Positions 42,945 through 53,018 of a stretch of 64,000 nt of DNA are shown in pieces. Location: NCBI RefSeq assembly GCF_019710585.1, contig NZ_JAIFZQ010000002.1, positions 246,885 to 310,884 on the forward strand, in the 5' to 3' direction. The DNA is from Arthrobacter sp. MAHUQ-56. Its GTDB lineage: Bacteria; Actinomycetota; Actinomycetes; Actinomycetales; Micrococcaceae. The translations under genes and the position numbers were made by a program. The notes beneath the pieces are model-generated. The model was not told the origin of the DNA and made no database searches. It worked only from the letters and a program-made list of their open reading frames with translations. The first letter of the stretch is position 1; each line of letters opens with the position of its first letter.

Positions 42945-44318
42945 TCAGCACTCGATCACGTTCACGGCGAGGCCTCCTCGGGAGGTTTCCTTGTACTTGG
43001 TCTTCATGTCGGCTCCGGTGTCGCGCATGGTCTTGATGGCCTTGTCCAGCGAGACCTTGTGGCTGCCGTCCCCGTGCAGGGCCAGCCGGGCCGCGTTGAT
43101 CGCCTTCACGCTGGCGATCGCGTTCCGCTCGATGCAGGGAATCTGCACCAGCCCGCCCACGGGATCGCAGGTCAGGCCGAGGTTGTGCTCGATCCCCACC
43201 TCCGCGGCGTTCTCCACCTGCGCGGGCGTTCCGCCGAGCACCTCGCAGAGCCCGGCAGCGGCCATCGAACAGGCCGAACCAACCTCGCCCTGGCAGCCCA
43301 CTTCGGCGCCGGAGATGGAGGCGTTCGTTTTGAAGAGGATTCCGACGGCGGCCGCCGCCAGCAGGAAGCGGACCACGCCGTCGTCGTCGGCTCCCGGAAC
43401 GAACTTCATGTAGTAGTGCAGGACGGCCGGCACGATCCCGGCAGCCCCGTTGGTGGGGGCGGTGACGATCCGGCCGCCGGCCGCGTTCTCCTCGTTCACG
43501 GCCAGCGCGAAGAGGTTGACCCATTCCATGGCATGGAGCGCGTCGGTGCCGGCGGAGTCCTGGGAAAGGGTTTTGTAGAGAGCCGGCGCGCGCCTGGGCA
43601 CTTTCAGGCCGCCGGGCAGGATGCCTTCGGCGTTGCAGCCGTTCTGCACGCACTCCTTCATCACCGCCCACAGCCCCAGCAGTTGCTCGCGGAGTTCGGC
43701 CTCGCTGCGCCAGGTCAACTCGTTGGCGAGCATGACGTCGGAGATGGACATGCCTTCACGGCTGCAGATCTGCAGGAGTTCGTCCGCCGTGGAGAAGGCG
43801 TAGGGCAGCTCGGTGTCGTCGGCCACGACCTTGTCCGCGCCCCGGGCCTCGCCGTCCACCACGAAGCCGCCGCCGATCGAGTAGAAGCTCCGCTCGCTCA
43901 GGACGGCCCCGGTGTGGTCGAACGCCCGGAAGGTCATGCCGTTGGGGTGCGCGGGAAGGGACTTGCGGCGGTGGAGCACCACGTCCTCTTCCCAGTTGAA
44001 GCCCACCCGGTGCGTGCCTGCGATATGCAGCTCGGCGTCCAGGGCGGCGGCGGCCACCTGGTCATCGGCCGTGAACGTGTTGACGGTTTCCGGTTCCAGG
44101 CCCTGCAGTCCCAGGACCACGGCCTTGTCGGAGCCGTGGCCGCGTCCGGTCGCGCCGAGGGAGCCGAAAAGTTCCGACTGGACACGCACGGTGGAGGCCA
44201 GCTGCCCGTCGCCCTTCAGCCCGTCGGCGAAGAGCTTGGCCGCCCGCATCGGGCCCACCGTGTGTGACGACGAGGGCCCGATGCCAACAGAGAACAGGTC
44301 AAGGACGCTGAGCGCCAT
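42945..44318 (-). CDS. sdaA: L-serine ammonia-lyase, iron-sulfur type
   Basis: Converts L-serine to pyruvate and ammonia. The 457-residue single chain has an N-terminal beta domain ([19 protein letters not shown]) and a C-terminal alpha domain with the Fe-S cysteines in [20 protein letters not shown] and QIPCIERNA, the same arrangement as the single-chain type II L-serine dehydratases. It overlaps the soxG stop by one base, so expression is coupled. It completes sarcosine to pyruvate conversion after GlyA. Confidence 0.95.
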   Translation of the reverse strand: MALSVLDLFSVGIGPSSSHTVGPMRAAKLFADGLKGDGQLASTVRVQSELFGSLGATGRGHGSDKAVVLGLQGLEPETVNTFTADDQVAAAALDAELHIAGTHRVGFNWEEDVVLHRRKSLPAHPNGMTFRAFDHTGAVLSERSFYSIGGGFVVDGEARGADKVVADDTELPYAFSTADELLQICSREGMSISDVMLANELTWRSEAELREQLLGLWAVMKECVQNGCNAEGILPGGLKVPRRAPALYKTLSQDSAGTDALHAMEWVNLFALAVNEENAAGGRIVTAPTNGAAGIVPAVLHYYMKFVPGADDDGVVRFLLAAAAVGILFKTNASISGAEVGCQGEVGSACSMAAAGLCEVLGGTPAQVENAAEVGIEHNLGLTCDPVGGLVQIPCIERNAIASVKAINAARLALHGDGSHKVSLDKAIKTMRDTGADMKTKYKETSRGGLAVNVIEC

Positions 44319-44968
44319 CAGGGGACCTCTGGCGAGGCGTACTCCCGCATGGCGTCCAGCAGCCACCGGCCCAGGAATTCGGCGAAGGATGCCCGGGGGA
44401 AGATCCGGAAGCTCTCTTCGCCGGTCTTCCACAGGACGGCCGGGATGTTCGCGATCTCCGTGGAGAAAGCGGTGCCGGCCTTGAACACCCGGGGGTGCAG
44501 GTCCAGCGAGCAGCCCTTTTCCAGGACGGCGCGGGCCCGGGGGCCGGTGAGTTCGAACGTGGTGCGGTTGGCGGAGAGGTCCACCACCTGGCCGGCGTCG
44601 CCGCCGAGCGCATCCCGGAGCGCCTGGATGAGGTCGCCGCCCAGGGACTCGTGGGCCTCGGTGGGTGCCACCACCAGGAACTCGGAGGGGCCCAGCCACA
44701 GGACGGACGTGTCGCCGTTGCCGACGACGCCCCCGCACTGTGCGGGCAGGCCGCCGGTGACGCCGGCCAGCCGCGCTGCCGCGTCCGAGCCTGCGTCCGC
44801 CCGGAGCCCCACCATGGTCAGGAAGGGAACTTCGGCGATCTCAACGGCGCCGGCCAGGGAGCCTGCAGCGAATGCTTCCGCCAGCTGCCTGGCGGGGCTG
44901 ACGCGGGCTGCGAGGTTCTTGTCTGCCGGGGTCTTTGCGGCGGCGGGGGAAGCTGCTGTCTCAGCCAT
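44318..44968 (-). CDS. soxG: Sarcosine oxidase gamma subunit
   Basis: Smallest structural subunit of the heterotetrameric sarcosine oxidase; 216 residues. It resembles the GCV_T-type fold and carries the family pattern [19 protein letters not shown] with [15 protein letters not shown] and the closing [20 protein letters not shown]. The ATG at 44968 overlaps the soxA stop by eight bases. The N-terminal Ala-rich stretch is not part of the fold. Operon order and overlaps fix the assignment. Confidence 0.93.
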   Translation of the reverse strand: MAETAASPAAAKTPADKNLAARVSPARQLAEAFAAGSLAGAVEIAEVPFLTMVGLRADAGSDAAARLAGVTGGLPAQCGGVVGNGDTSVLWLGPSEFLVVAPTEAHESLGGDLIQALRDALGGDAGQVVDLSANRTTFELTGPRARAVLEKGCSLDLHPRVFKAGTAFSTEIANIPAVLWKTGEESFRIFPRASFAEFLGRWLLDAMREYASPEVP

Positions 44969-47903
44969 CTTTGCGGGTCCCTTCGGGGTCAAAAAGCACT
45001 GTCTCTGCCACAACCACGTCCACCAGCTGGTCGCCGGCGGCTGCCACCAGCGTTTCGCCGATGCGGTTGCGTCCGTTCTTGATCAGGGCCAGGCCGAACG
45101 ACCGGCCGAGCGCTGCACTGTGGTAGCTGGAGGTCACGAAGCCTTCCATCGGCACCGGACCGTAGGCCGGGTTGGTGGAGCGGCCCTTTTCCACGAGCTG
45201 GGTGCCTTCGGGCAGCCGGAGCGTGCCGTCCACGGGGAGGACGCTGACCAGATGCTTGCGGTCCTCCCGCTGCGCGTCCACCCGGGAGTAGGAGCGCTTG
45301 CCGATGAAGTCCTTGGCCTTGGAGACGATCCACTCCATGCCGGCGTCCTGCGGGGTGACGGTGCCGTCGGTGTCCTGACCTACGATCGGGTAGCCCTTCT
45401 CGGCGCGGAGCACGTGCATGGTTTCGGTGCCGTACGGGGTGATGTTGAATTCGGCACCGGCAGCCGCCACGGCTTCCCAGGTGTTGAGCCCGTACCAGGC
45501 CGGGACGTTGATTTCGTAGGCGAGTTCACCGGAGAACGAGATCCGGCAGATCCGGGCCCGCACGCCGGAGGCGAGGGTGGTTTCGCGGAAGGTCATGAAC
45601 GGGAAGGCTTCGGCGTCCAGGCCGCCGTTGGCTGCCAGTTCCGGCGCCACCTTGGCGATGACCTCGCGGGACTTGGGCCCGACGACGGCAATGGTGCTCC
45701 ACTGCTCGGTCACCGAGGTGCACTTCACGTCCAGTTCCGGCCACTCGGTCTGCAGCCATTCCTCCAGCCAGTCCAGCACCTTGGCGGCACCGCCGGTGGT
45801 GGTGGTCATGAAGAAGGTCTCGTCGTCCAGGCGGAGGGTCACGCCGTCGTCGAAGATCATGCCGTCCGGGCTGCACATGACGCCGTAGCGTGCCGAGCCG
45901 GGGGCGAGCTTCTTGAACGCGTTGGTGTACATCCGGTTCAGGAACTCGCCCGCGTCCTTGCCGCGGATCTCGATCTTGCCGAGGGTGGTGGCGTCCATGA
46001 AGCCCACGGACTCGCGGACGGCGGCGCATTCGCGCAGCACGGCAGCGTCCATGTCCTCCCCGTCCTGGGGGTAGTACCAGGGCCGCTTCCACTGTCCTAC
46101 GTCCTCGAACAGCGCGCCCTTGGCGACGTGCCAGGGGTGGATCGAGGTGATGCGCGCGGGGTCGAACAGTTCGCCGCGCTGGCGTCCGGCCAGTGCCGCG
46201 AAGGCCACCGGGGTGAATGGTGCGCGGTAGGTGGTGGTGCCGATGTCGCCGATGCCCCGGGACGCTTCGCCGGCCGTCCGCAGGGCGGCGGCGATCACGC
46301 CGATGGCGTTGACGCCGGAGGTCTTGCCCTGGTCGTTGGCGGTGCTGATGGAGGTGTACCGCTTCACGTGCTCCACGGAGCGCATGCCGGCGCCGGTGGA
46401 GCGCAGCACATCCGCTACCGACTGGTCGCGCTGGAAGTCGACGAAGTGGTGGTGCCAGTCGTCCGGGGTCCCGTTCTCGCCCGGCACCAGCCACAGCTGG
46501 CGGGTGGGTGCGGAAGCCTTCGGTTCGGCCAGCGCTGAGGGCTCGACGGCGGAAGTGAAGCCGGCTGCGATGGCCGCCCTTGCGCCGGCGGAGATGCCCT
46601 CTGCGAGGCAGTCTTCGGTGGCGAAGGAACCCCGGCCGGAGCCGATGGTCTGCTGGCTGGGCACTTCGGTGCTGGGCACGAAGGCGGCCAGGTCCTCGTC
46701 CCAGCGCAGCTTGCCCTGCCGCTGGGAGTGCAGGTGGACCAGCGGGCTCCAGCCGCCGGACACTGCCAGCAGGTCGCAGGCGATCTGCTCCACGCCCGAG
46801 GTGAGCTCGCCGTCGTCGTTGATGCTGCGGACGGTGACGCCGTCCAGCCGGCCGTCGTTGCCTGCAGAGGTGTTGGCCACCGCGCTGCCGATCAGCACCC
46901 GGAGGCCGGATTCGACGGCGGCGGTCGCCACGGCGGTGAGCTGCGGACGGGCGTCCACGACGGCTGCGACCTTGACGCCGGCGGCGGCGAGGTCTGCAGC
47001 GACGGCGTAGGCGCTGTCGTTGGTGGTGCTGATGACCACGCGCTTGCCCGCGGCCACGGCGTACCGGTTGAGGTAGGTGCGTACGGCCGAGGCGAGCATG
47101 ATGCCCGGACGGTCGTTGTTCTCGAACACCAGGGGACGCTCGTGCGCGCCGGGCGCCAACACCACCTGGTTGGCACGGATGTGCCAAATCCGCTGGCGGG
47201 AGACGCCGGGAGCTGCGGGGCTGGAGAGGTGGTCGGTGCGGTTCTGGACGGCAATGACGTAGTTGGCGTCGTAGGCGCCGAACGCGGTGGTGCGGTTCAA
47301 GACGGTGGATTCCGCGCCGGACACCAGCTCGGCTTCGACATCGGCGACCCACTCGAGGGCGGGCTTGCCCTCGATGGTCTCGGCCAGGCCGGGAGCCGTG
47401 GAACCGGAAAGCAGGGAGCCGCCGAGTTCGGGCTGGTCGTCCAGGAGCATGACGCGGGCGCCGGTGCGGACGGCTTCGCGGGCTGCGGCGAGGCCTGCGG
47501 GGCCACCGCCGATCACCAGGACGTCGGTGTGGACGTACTTCTTGTCGTACTCGGCGCGGTCGTCGGCGGGGTCGAGCTTGCCCAGGCCGTTGAGCTGGGT
47601 GGCCTTCAGGCCGTCCACGAGCGAGACGGTGGTGGACGGGAGCATGGATTCGGCGACATGGCCGGGGAAGCGGGCTTCCACGCGGACCAGGGCGTTGGCT
47701 TCTTCCACACCGGCGGACATGATGCCGCGGGCGCGGTCCTCGTAGAGCGAGTTGCCGGCGGCGATGTGGCCGTTGGCGAGCAGGGCCGAGGCCAGCGTGT
47801 CACCGGGGTGGCCGGTGAATTCCTCGCCGTCCACCGTGAAGCGCCAGGAAATGGTGCGGTCGATGCGGCCGCCGGTAGCCAGGCGGGCGTTCTGGGAAGT
47901 CAC
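44961..47903 (-). CDS. soxA: Sarcosine oxidase alpha subunit
   Basis: Large subunit of 980 residues that binds NAD and tetrahydrofolate and transfers the methyl group to form 5,10-methylene-tetrahydrofolate. An N-terminal ferredoxin-like domain (about 1-100, without cluster cysteines) is followed by a dinucleotide fold ([18 protein letters not shown], about 130). The C-terminal third is an aminomethyltransferase-like domain ([36 protein letters not shown]), which is the folate site. The GTG at 47903 overlaps the soxD stop (GTGA). Length and order match characterised Arthrobacter/Corynebacterium enzymes. Confidence 0.97.
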   Translation of the reverse strand: MTSQNARLATGGRIDRTISWRFTVDGEEFTGHPGDTLASALLANGHIAAGNSLYEDRARGIMSAGVEEANALVRVEARFPGHVAESMLPSTTVSLVDGLKATQLNGLGKLDPADDRAEYDKKYVHTDVLVIGGGPAGLAAAREAVRTGARVMLLDDQPELGGSLLSGSTAPGLAETIEGKPALEWVADVEAELVSGAESTVLNRTTAFGAYDANYVIAVQNRTDHLSSPAAPGVSRQRIWHIRANQVVLAPGAHERPLVFENNDRPGIMLASAVRTYLNRYAVAAGKRVVISTTNDSAYAVAADLAAAGVKVAAVVDARPQLTAVATAAVESGLRVLIGSAVANTSAGNDGRLDGVTVRSINDDGELTSGVEQIACDLLAVSGGWSPLVHLHSQRQGKLRWDEDLAAFVPSTEVPSQQTIGSGRGSFATEDCLAEGISAGARAAIAAGFTSAVEPSALAEPKASAPTRQLWLVPGENGTPDDWHHHFVDFQRDQSVADVLRSTGAGMRSVEHVKRYTSISTANDQGKTSGVNAIGVIAAALRTAGEASRGIGDIGTTTYRAPFTPVAFAALAGRQRGELFDPARITSIHPWHVAKGALFEDVGQWKRPWYYPQDGEDMDAAVLRECAAVRESVGFMDATTLGKIEIRGKDAGEFLNRMYTNAFKKLAPGSARYGVMCSPDGMIFDDGVTLRLDDETFFMTTTTGGAAKVLDWLEEWLQTEWPELDVKCTSVTEQWSTIAVVGPKSREVIAKVAPELAANGGLDAEAFPFMTFRETTLASGVRARICRISFSGELAYEINVPAWYGLNTWEAVAAAGAEFNITPYGTETMHVLRAEKGYPIVGQDTDGTVTPQDAGMEWIVSKAKDFIGKRSYSRVDAQREDRKHLVSVLPVDGTLRLPEGTQLVEKGRSTNPAYGPVPMEGFVTSSYHSAALGRSFGLALIKNGRNRIGETLVAAAGDQLVDVVVAETVLFDPEGTRKDG

Positions 47904-48304
47904 TTGGTCGCTCCTTCCGGGGCGGTGGTGGTCAAGGTGCTTGTGGTGGAAGTGCTGGGTCCAGCGGTTCCCGTGGTGGTGCTGTCAGGAGCCGTGCTGG
48001 CGGTTCCGGTTGCGGGCGTGGCCCTGGAGGAACTGTCGGGCCGCGGCGTCCCCATCGGGTAGATGGCCTGGATGTCGTAGCTGACGGTGTCGCGGAGCAT
48101 GTTGAACCACTGGCGGCAGCCGGTGCTGTGGACCCAGCGCTCGGCGAAGATGCCCTTGGGGTTCTCGCGGTAGAAGAGGTAGCGGGACCACTCCGTGTCG
48201 CTCAGCTCGTTCGGGTTCTCCGGGTAGGGGACGTGGGCCTGTCCGCCGTAGTGGAATTCGGTTTCGTCCCGCGGGCCGCAGTTGGGGCATGGGATCAGCA
48301 GCAT
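47900..48304 (-). CDS. soxD: Sarcosine oxidase delta subunit with unusual Ser/Thr-rich tail
   Basis: Small zinc-binding subunit. Residues 1-90 are the normal delta domain: [17 protein letters not shown] with Cys-x2-Cys, then [19 protein letters not shown]. At 134 residues it is about 35-40 longer than the usual subunit; the extra C-terminus (after TPRPDSSS) is a low-complexity Ser/Thr/Ala/Pro tail rich in Thr triplets. The tail shows no hydrophobic core and is presumably flexible. The ATG at 48304 has AAAGGA upstream. Ends by overlapping soxA. Confidence 0.95.
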   Translation of the reverse strand: MLLIPCPNCGPRDETEFHYGGQAHVPYPENPNELSDTEWSRYLFYRENPKGIFAERWVHSTGCRQWFNMLRDTVSYDIQAIYPMGTPRPDSSSRATPATGTASTAPDSTTTGTAGPSTSTTSTLTTTAPEGATK

Positions 48305-48334
48305 GTGCGTTAGTCCTTTTCTGGTGGCGGGCGG

Positions 48335-49555
48335 CTAGTGGGCCACGGCGGCGGCGCCGTGTTCGTCGATGAGGGCGCCGGTTTCGAAGCGTTCCAGCGA
48401 GAACGGCTCGTTCAGCTTGTGCGGGGCGCCGGTGGCGATGGTGTGCGCGAAGGTCATACCGGCGGCGGGCGTGCCCTTGAACCCGCCGGTACCCCAGCCG
48501 CAGTTCACGAACATGTTCTCCACCGGAGTGGTGCCCACGATCGGCGAAGCGTCCATGGTGGTGTCCACGATGCCGCCCCAGGTCCGGAGCACGTGGGCCC
48601 GGGCAAAGATGGGGAAGAGTTCGACGGCGGCCGCCATCTGCTGCTCGATCACGTGGAAGGAGCCGCGCTGGCCGTAGCCGTTGTAGGAGTCCACGCCGGC
48701 ACCCATGACCAGTTCGCCCTTGTGCGCCTGCGAGACGTAGACGTGGACGTGGTTGGACATGACCACGGTGGGGTGGACGGGCTCGTGCAGTTCGGACACC
48801 AGTGCCTGCAGCGGGTGGGACTGGATGGGCAGCTGGAAGCCTGCCATCTCCGCCAGGACCGAGCTGTGGCCGGCGGCGGCCAGGCCCACCTTTTCGGTGT
48901 GGATGGTGCCGCGGTTGGTCTTCACGCCCACCACGCGGTTGCCGTCCTTGAGGAAGCCGGTCACCTCGCAGTTCTGGATGATGTCCACGCCCATTTCGTC
49001 GCACTTGCGGGCGAAGGCCCACGCCACGTGGTCGTGCTTGGCGATGCCGGCGCGGGGCTGGTAGGTGGCGCCCATGACCGGGTAGCGGATGTCGTCGCGG
49101 ATGTTGAGGATGGGGCAGAGTTCCTTGACCTGCTGGGGGTCCAGCCATTCGGCGTCCACGCCGTTGAGCTTGTTGGCGCCCACGCGGCGGATGCTTTCGC
49201 GGACGTCGCCCAGGGTGTGGGCCAGGTTCATCACGCCGCGCTGGCTGAACAGGAAGTCGTATTCGAGTTCCTCGGGCAGGATCTCCCACAGCTTCAGGGC
49301 GTGCTCGTAGATGGCTGCGCTCTCGTCCCAGAGGTAGTTGGAGCGGATGATGGTGGTGTTGCGGGCCATGTTGCCCCCGGCGAGCCAGCCCTTTTCCAGG
49401 ATGGCGATGTTGGTCATCCCGTGGTTCTTGGCCAGGAAGTAGGCCGTGGCCAGGCCGTGCCCGCCGCCGCCGACGATCACGGCGTCGTAGGAGGACTTGG
49501 GTTCCGGGTTGCGCCAGAGGAAATCCGGGTGCTCGGGGAGGAGGTCTGCGCTCAC
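48335..49555 (-). CDS. soxB: Sarcosine oxidase beta subunit
   Basis: The 406-residue catalytic subunit oxidising sarcosine with FAD and a covalently bound FMN. The FAD fold opens with [19 protein letters not shown] (about 25-43) and [20 protein letters not shown]. The segment [16 protein letters not shown] (about 165-180) is where the covalent flavin His is placed in the characterised enzymes. The GTG at 49555 overlaps the glyA stop by four bases, so glyA and soxB are co-translated. Confidence 0.96.
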   Translation of the reverse strand: MSADLLPEHPDFLWRNPEPKSSYDAVIVGGGGHGLATAYFLAKNHGMTNIAILEKGWLAGGNMARNTTIIRSNYLWDESAAIYEHALKLWEILPEELEYDFLFSQRGVMNLAHTLGDVRESIRRVGANKLNGVDAEWLDPQQVKELCPILNIRDDIRYPVMGATYQPRAGIAKHDHVAWAFARKCDEMGVDIIQNCEVTGFLKDGNRVVGVKTNRGTIHTEKVGLAAAGHSSVLAEMAGFQLPIQSHPLQALVSELHEPVHPTVVMSNHVHVYVSQAHKGELVMGAGVDSYNGYGQRGSFHVIEQQMAAAVELFPIFARAHVLRTWGGIVDTTMDASPIVGTTPVENMFVNCGWGTGGFKGTPAAGMTFAHTIATGAPHKLNEPFSLERFETGALIDEHGAAAVAH

Positions 49556-50892
49556 TGGGCTGCTCCAATCAGGTCTGCCTCGGCTTCGGCCAGGCTGGCA
49601 TCGGCGGTGAGGTGCGGGTAGAGGGGGAACTTTTCGGCCAGGGCCGTCACGCGTGCGCGGAGTTCGACGGCGGTGTCCCCGGGCAGTGTGCCGGTGGACG
49701 CCGAGGCAATGAGCGCCGTCGCGATGATGTCCGCGACCTCGGTGAACTCGGCGGCACCGAAGCCGCGGGCGGCCAGGGCGGGGGTGCCGATCCGCAGGCC
49801 CGAGGAAACCATCGGCGGGCGGGGATCGAACGGGACGGCGTTGCGGTTGACCGTGATGCCGATCTTGTGCAGGGCGTCCTCGCCCTGCTGGCCGTCGAGT
49901 TCGGAGTTGCGCAGGTCAACCAGGACCAGGTGGACATCGGTGCCGCCGTTGACCACGGAGATGCCGGCGGCCTGGACGTCGTCCTGCAGGAGCCGCTCAG
50001 CCAGCAGCTGCGCACCCTGCAGGACACGCTCCTGGCGTTCCTTGAATTCGGGGGCGGCGGCGAGCTTGAACGCCACGGCCTTGGCGGCGACCACGTGCTC
50101 CAGCGGCCCGCCCTGCTGGCCGGGGAACACGGCGCTGTTGATCTTCTTGGCGTATTCCTCCTTCGCCAGGATCACGCCGCCACGGGGGCCGCCGAGGGTT
50201 TTGTGGGTGGTGGTGGTGACCACGTCGGCGTAGGGGACGGGGTTGGGGTGCAGGCCGGCTGCAACGAGGCCGGCGAAGTGGGCCATGTCCACCATCAGGT
50301 AGGCGCCCACGAGGTCGGCGATGCGGCGGAACTCGGCGAAGTCCAGCTGGCGGGAGTAGGCCGACCAGCCGGCCACGATCAGCTTGGGCTTGTGCTCCAG
50401 GGCCAGGGCTTCCACCTCTGCCATGTCGATGCGGAGGTCCTCCTCGCGGACGTGGTACGGGACCACGTTGTAGAGCTTGCCGGAGAAGTTGATCTTCATG
50501 CCGTGGGTGAGGTGGCCGCCGTGGGCCAGGGACAGGCCCAGGATGGTGTCGCCCGGGTTCAGCAGGGCGAACATGGCGGCGGCGTTGGCCTGCGCGCCGG
50601 AGTGCGGCTGGACGTTGGCGAATTCGGCGCCGAAGAGGGCCTTCACGCGGTCGATGGCCAGCTGTTCGATGACGTCCACATGCTCGCAGCCGCCGTAGTA
50701 GCGCTTGCCCGGGTAGCCCTCGGCGTACTTGTTGGTCAGGACCGAGCCCTGGGCCTCCATCACTGCCGACGGAGCGAAGTTCTCCGAGGCAATCATTTCC
50801 AGCGTGGACTGCTGGCGGTGCAGTTCCTGTGCAACGGCGGCGGCGACGTCGGCGTCCACCGTGGCGAGCGAGGCGTTCAGTACGTCCTGCAT
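49552..50892 (-). CDS. glyA: Serine hydroxymethyltransferase
   Basis: PLP enzyme interconverting glycine plus 5,10-methylene-tetrahydrofolate and serine; here it takes both products of sarcosine oxidase. The 446-residue protein has the pyridoxal-phosphate lysine in [14 protein letters not shown], the [11 protein letters not shown] substrate-site motif, and [12 protein letters not shown]. It is the first gene of the seven-gene sarcosine operon. The ATG at 50892 has AAGGAGA upstream. Because of its place in this operon it is likely a dedicated copy, with a housekeeping glyA elsewhere. Confidence 0.97.
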   Translation of the reverse strand: MQDVLNASLATVDADVAAAVAQELHRQQSTLEMIASENFAPSAVMEAQGSVLTNKYAEGYPGKRYYGGCEHVDVIEQLAIDRVKALFGAEFANVQPHSGAQANAAAMFALLNPGDTILGLSLAHGGHLTHGMKINFSGKLYNVVPYHVREEDLRIDMAEVEALALEHKPKLIVAGWSAYSRQLDFAEFRRIADLVGAYLMVDMAHFAGLVAAGLHPNPVPYADVVTTTTHKTLGGPRGGVILAKEEYAKKINSAVFPGQQGGPLEHVVAAKAVAFKLAAAPEFKERQERVLQGAQLLAERLLQDDVQAAGISVVNGGTDVHLVLVDLRNSELDGQQGEDALHKIGITVNRNAVPFDPRPPMVSSGLRIGTPALAARGFGAAEFTEVADIIATALIASASTGTLPGDTAVELRARVTALAEKFPLYPHLTADASLAEAEADLIGAAQ

Positions 50893-50919
50893 TGTTCTCC
50901 TTCAAAGCCCTTCGGAGTT

Positions 50920-50961
50920 ACTGATCCATAACTGATCTGTAACTGATATATTAGAACTGAC
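50920..50961. promoter_or_regulatory. Phased ACTGAT direct repeats, candidate GntR operator
   Basis: Three exact ACTGAT copies at 50920-50925, 50931-50936 and 50942-50947 are each 11 bases apart, so all lie on one face of the helix, and a fourth ACTGAC follows at 50956-50961. The array lies in the 125-base divergent region between glyA and the GntR gene, and is a candidate binding site for that regulator. Confidence 0.65.
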
Positions 50962-51017
50962 GTAATAGTATGTTGCAGATCACGTCGCAGTCAATAGCTA
51001 CCTTGGGAGCCCTCGAA

Positions 51018-51686
51018 ATGAGCGTCACACTCGAGAACCACCTCGTCGGGGACGGGGACCTTTCGCTCGCCGAGCAGGCCTACCGGCACCTTCGGGACCG
51101 CCTCATCATGCTCGACATCCGGCCGGGTGAGGCGATCAACGACGGCAAGATCGCCACGGACCTCGGCATCGGCCGCACGCCGGTGCGCGAAGCGCTCAAG
51201 CGCCTGGAAAGCGACCACCTCGTGGTCTCGTACCCAAGGCGCGGAACCTTTGCCACCGTCGTCGACATCACCGAACTCGCGGACGTCTCGGAACTGCGCG
51301 AATCCCTGGAACCCCTTGCCGCGCGGCGTGCGGCCAAGCTGGCGACGCCGGCGCTGCGGGCCGAGATCCGGGCGACGGCCAAGGCGATTGCCGGCATGGA
51401 CCCGGGCGATGACCCCTACGACCTGATGCGCTACGACATCAAGGTGCACCGCCTGATCTACCGGGCGGCGGCAAATGCCCACCTCGAGGACGTCCTGATC
51501 CGCTACGACAACCTGGCCACGCGCATCTGGTGCATGGTGCTGGAGAAGGTGCCTTCCGTGGCAGAGCACATCGCCGAGCACGTGGAACTGCTGGAGGCCG
51601 TGGCCGACGGCGATTCCGAGCGGGCGGGCAAGCTGGCCCTGGAGCACGTCAGCAGCTTCGAGCAGGCCATCCGCAACGTCCTCTAG
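51018..51686 (+). CDS. GntR-family (FCD) regulator of the sarcosine operon
   Basis: A 222-residue regulator with an N-terminal winged helix (DGKIATDLGIGRTPVREALK then RRGTFATVVD, residues 36-80) and a C-terminal FCD domain whose metal/ligand histidines fall in DIKVHRLIYRAAANAHLEDVL and AEHVELLEAVADGD. It is divergent from the glyA-sox operon and is the natural regulator. The ATG at 51018 has GGGAG upstream; an open frame extends to 50970 but contains the repeat array. It is followed after 35 bases by the convergent ROK gene. Confidence 0.92.
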   Translation: MSVTLENHLVGDGDLSLAEQAYRHLRDRLIMLDIRPGEAINDGKIATDLGIGRTPVREALKRLESDHLVVSYPRRGTFATVVDITELADVSELRESLEPLAARRAAKLATPALRAEIRATAKAIAGMDPGDDPYDLMRYDIKVHRLIYRAAANAHLEDVLIRYDNLATRIWCMVLEKVPSVAEHIAEHVELLEAVADGDSERAGKLALEHVSSFEQAIRNVL

Positions 51687-51721
51687 CCCACCGGCGCGCC
51701 AGCCCCCCCCGCACCCAGGAG

Positions 51722-52927
51722 TCAGGAACGCGCGGCCCGGGGGAGGAACGCCATGGGCTCACGCCTGATCCGCATGAGCGCGGACTCGATGGCCCCCTGG
51801 ACCACCACCTCCGCCCCGAGCGTGCTCGCAACCAGGGACGGGAGGGGCAGTCCGGAGTCCGTGGGGAGCAGACTGCGCGCATGCTCCAGGACGGGCCCGA
51901 TGGCGCTTGAGATCCCGCCCGCGATGACCACCCGCTCAATGTCGAGCAAACTGGAGAGCACCACGGCGATCCGGGCCAGGCGTGCGCCCAGCCGGTCAAT
52001 AATGTCCCCTGCCAGCGGATCCCCCTCGCGGGCCGCCTGGAACACGTCCTCCGCCTGGATCCCCTCCTCGGGAAGGCGGCGCAGCGAGGTGGTTCCGCCG
52101 TAGGAATGGATGCCTTTGCGTGCCCACTTGCGCGCAAGCGCCCCCAGCCCGTCCGAGCCTCCTTCGTCGGGTACGAGCTTGCTGTCGAACACATCCAGGA
52201 ACCGCATTTCGCCGGCGCCGCCCTGGCGCCCCCGCAGCAGGCGTCCGTCCACGATCAGGCCGGCGCCAAACCGCTCCCCCGACAAGAGGGTTGCCACGTT
52301 GGCGGACGGTTCCTGCGCCTGCTCCGCAATGGCGGCGAGGTTGGCGTCATTCTCGACGATGACAGTGCCGGGAAGGGCAGGGGCGAAACCGGAATTCATC
52401 AGCTGCCAGAATTCGCCTCCCTCCGGGGACATGCCCTCGGCGTCCACCGGCGCGGGCACGCCGACCACCGTGAGCAGGACGTCATCGTCCCCGCACCCCG
52501 CATCCGCCAGCGCCTGGCCGATCAACTCCCGTGCGCTTGCAACACGCCCGGCACGTCCCAGCGCATGCGAGTCGATGCTTTTGCGGCGCTTGCCAAGCCC
52601 GCGGCCGCGCAGGTCCGTAACGAGGGTGGTGAGATAGCCTTCGCCGGCATCCAGCCCCACAACCACGCCTGCAGCTTCGCGCAGTTGGTAGCGGCGCGCC
52701 GGCCGGCCTTTGGGCGCAGGCCCGGCGTCGCCGCCGTCGCTTACTTCCTCAAGCCATCCCGCGCCAACAAGGCCGTCGCAAACGCCCAGCACCGTCGCGC
52801 GCGTCAGCCCGGTCGCGGCCATGGCCTCCCCCGCCGTGAACACTTGCTCCTGGAGGGCGAAGCGCAGCAGTGCCTCCGAGTTGATCTGCCGTAACAGTTG
52901 GGTCGAGCTCGCCGTAGTTCCGTCCAC
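51722..52927 (-). CDS. ROK-family transcriptional regulator of sugar locus II
   Basis: A 401-residue ROK repressor with an N-terminal winged helix (GEAMAATGLTRATVLGVCDG, about 30-50) and a sugar-kinase-like C-terminal domain with VVGLDAGEGYLTTLVTD and GTVIVENDANLAAIAE. The usual Cys-rich zinc motif of ROK proteins (CxCGxxGC) is not visible, so it is a divergent member. It is transcribed away from the binding-protein gene, with 91 bases and an imperfect palindrome between them. It likely senses an alpha-glucoside or glucose. The GTG at 52927 was chosen as start. Confidence 0.9.
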   Translation of the reverse strand: MDGTTASSTQLLRQINSEALLRFALQEQVFTAGEAMAATGLTRATVLGVCDGLVGAGWLEEVSDGGDAGPAPKGRPARRYQLREAAGVVVGLDAGEGYLTTLVTDLRGRGLGKRRKSIDSHALGRAGRVASARELIGQALADAGCGDDDVLLTVVGVPAPVDAEGMSPEGGEFWQLMNSGFAPALPGTVIVENDANLAAIAEQAQEPSANVATLLSGERFGAGLIVDGRLLRGRQGGAGEMRFLDVFDSKLVPDEGGSDGLGALARKWARKGIHSYGGTTSLRRLPEEGIQAEDVFQAAREGDPLAGDIIDRLGARLARIAVVLSSLLDIERVVIAGGISSAIGPVLEHARSLLPTDSGLPLPSLVASTLGAEVVVQGAIESALMRIRREPMAFLPRAARS

Positions 52928-52965
52928 CCCTTGACGATAGCCCCTGCGTCCCCCATCCTCGTATA

Positions 52966-52984
52966 GGACCTAAATATAAGATCC
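52966..52984. promoter_or_regulatory. Imperfect palindrome, candidate ROK operator
   Basis: GGACCT-N7-AGATCC (52966-52984) is complementary at five of six arm positions. It lies 34 bases ahead of the binding-protein start in an AT-rich stretch of the divergent ROK-operon gap, and is the best candidate for the ROK site. Confidence 0.5.
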
Positions 52985-53018
52985 AAATAAATTCTCTTTC
53001 GAAAGCCCTTAGGAGCCG

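Noticed and set aside
50893..51017. Glycine or SAM riboswitch ahead of glyA
   Set aside because: The gap is only 125 bases, holds the phased ACTGAT repeats, and shows no tandem aptamer-like secondary structure.
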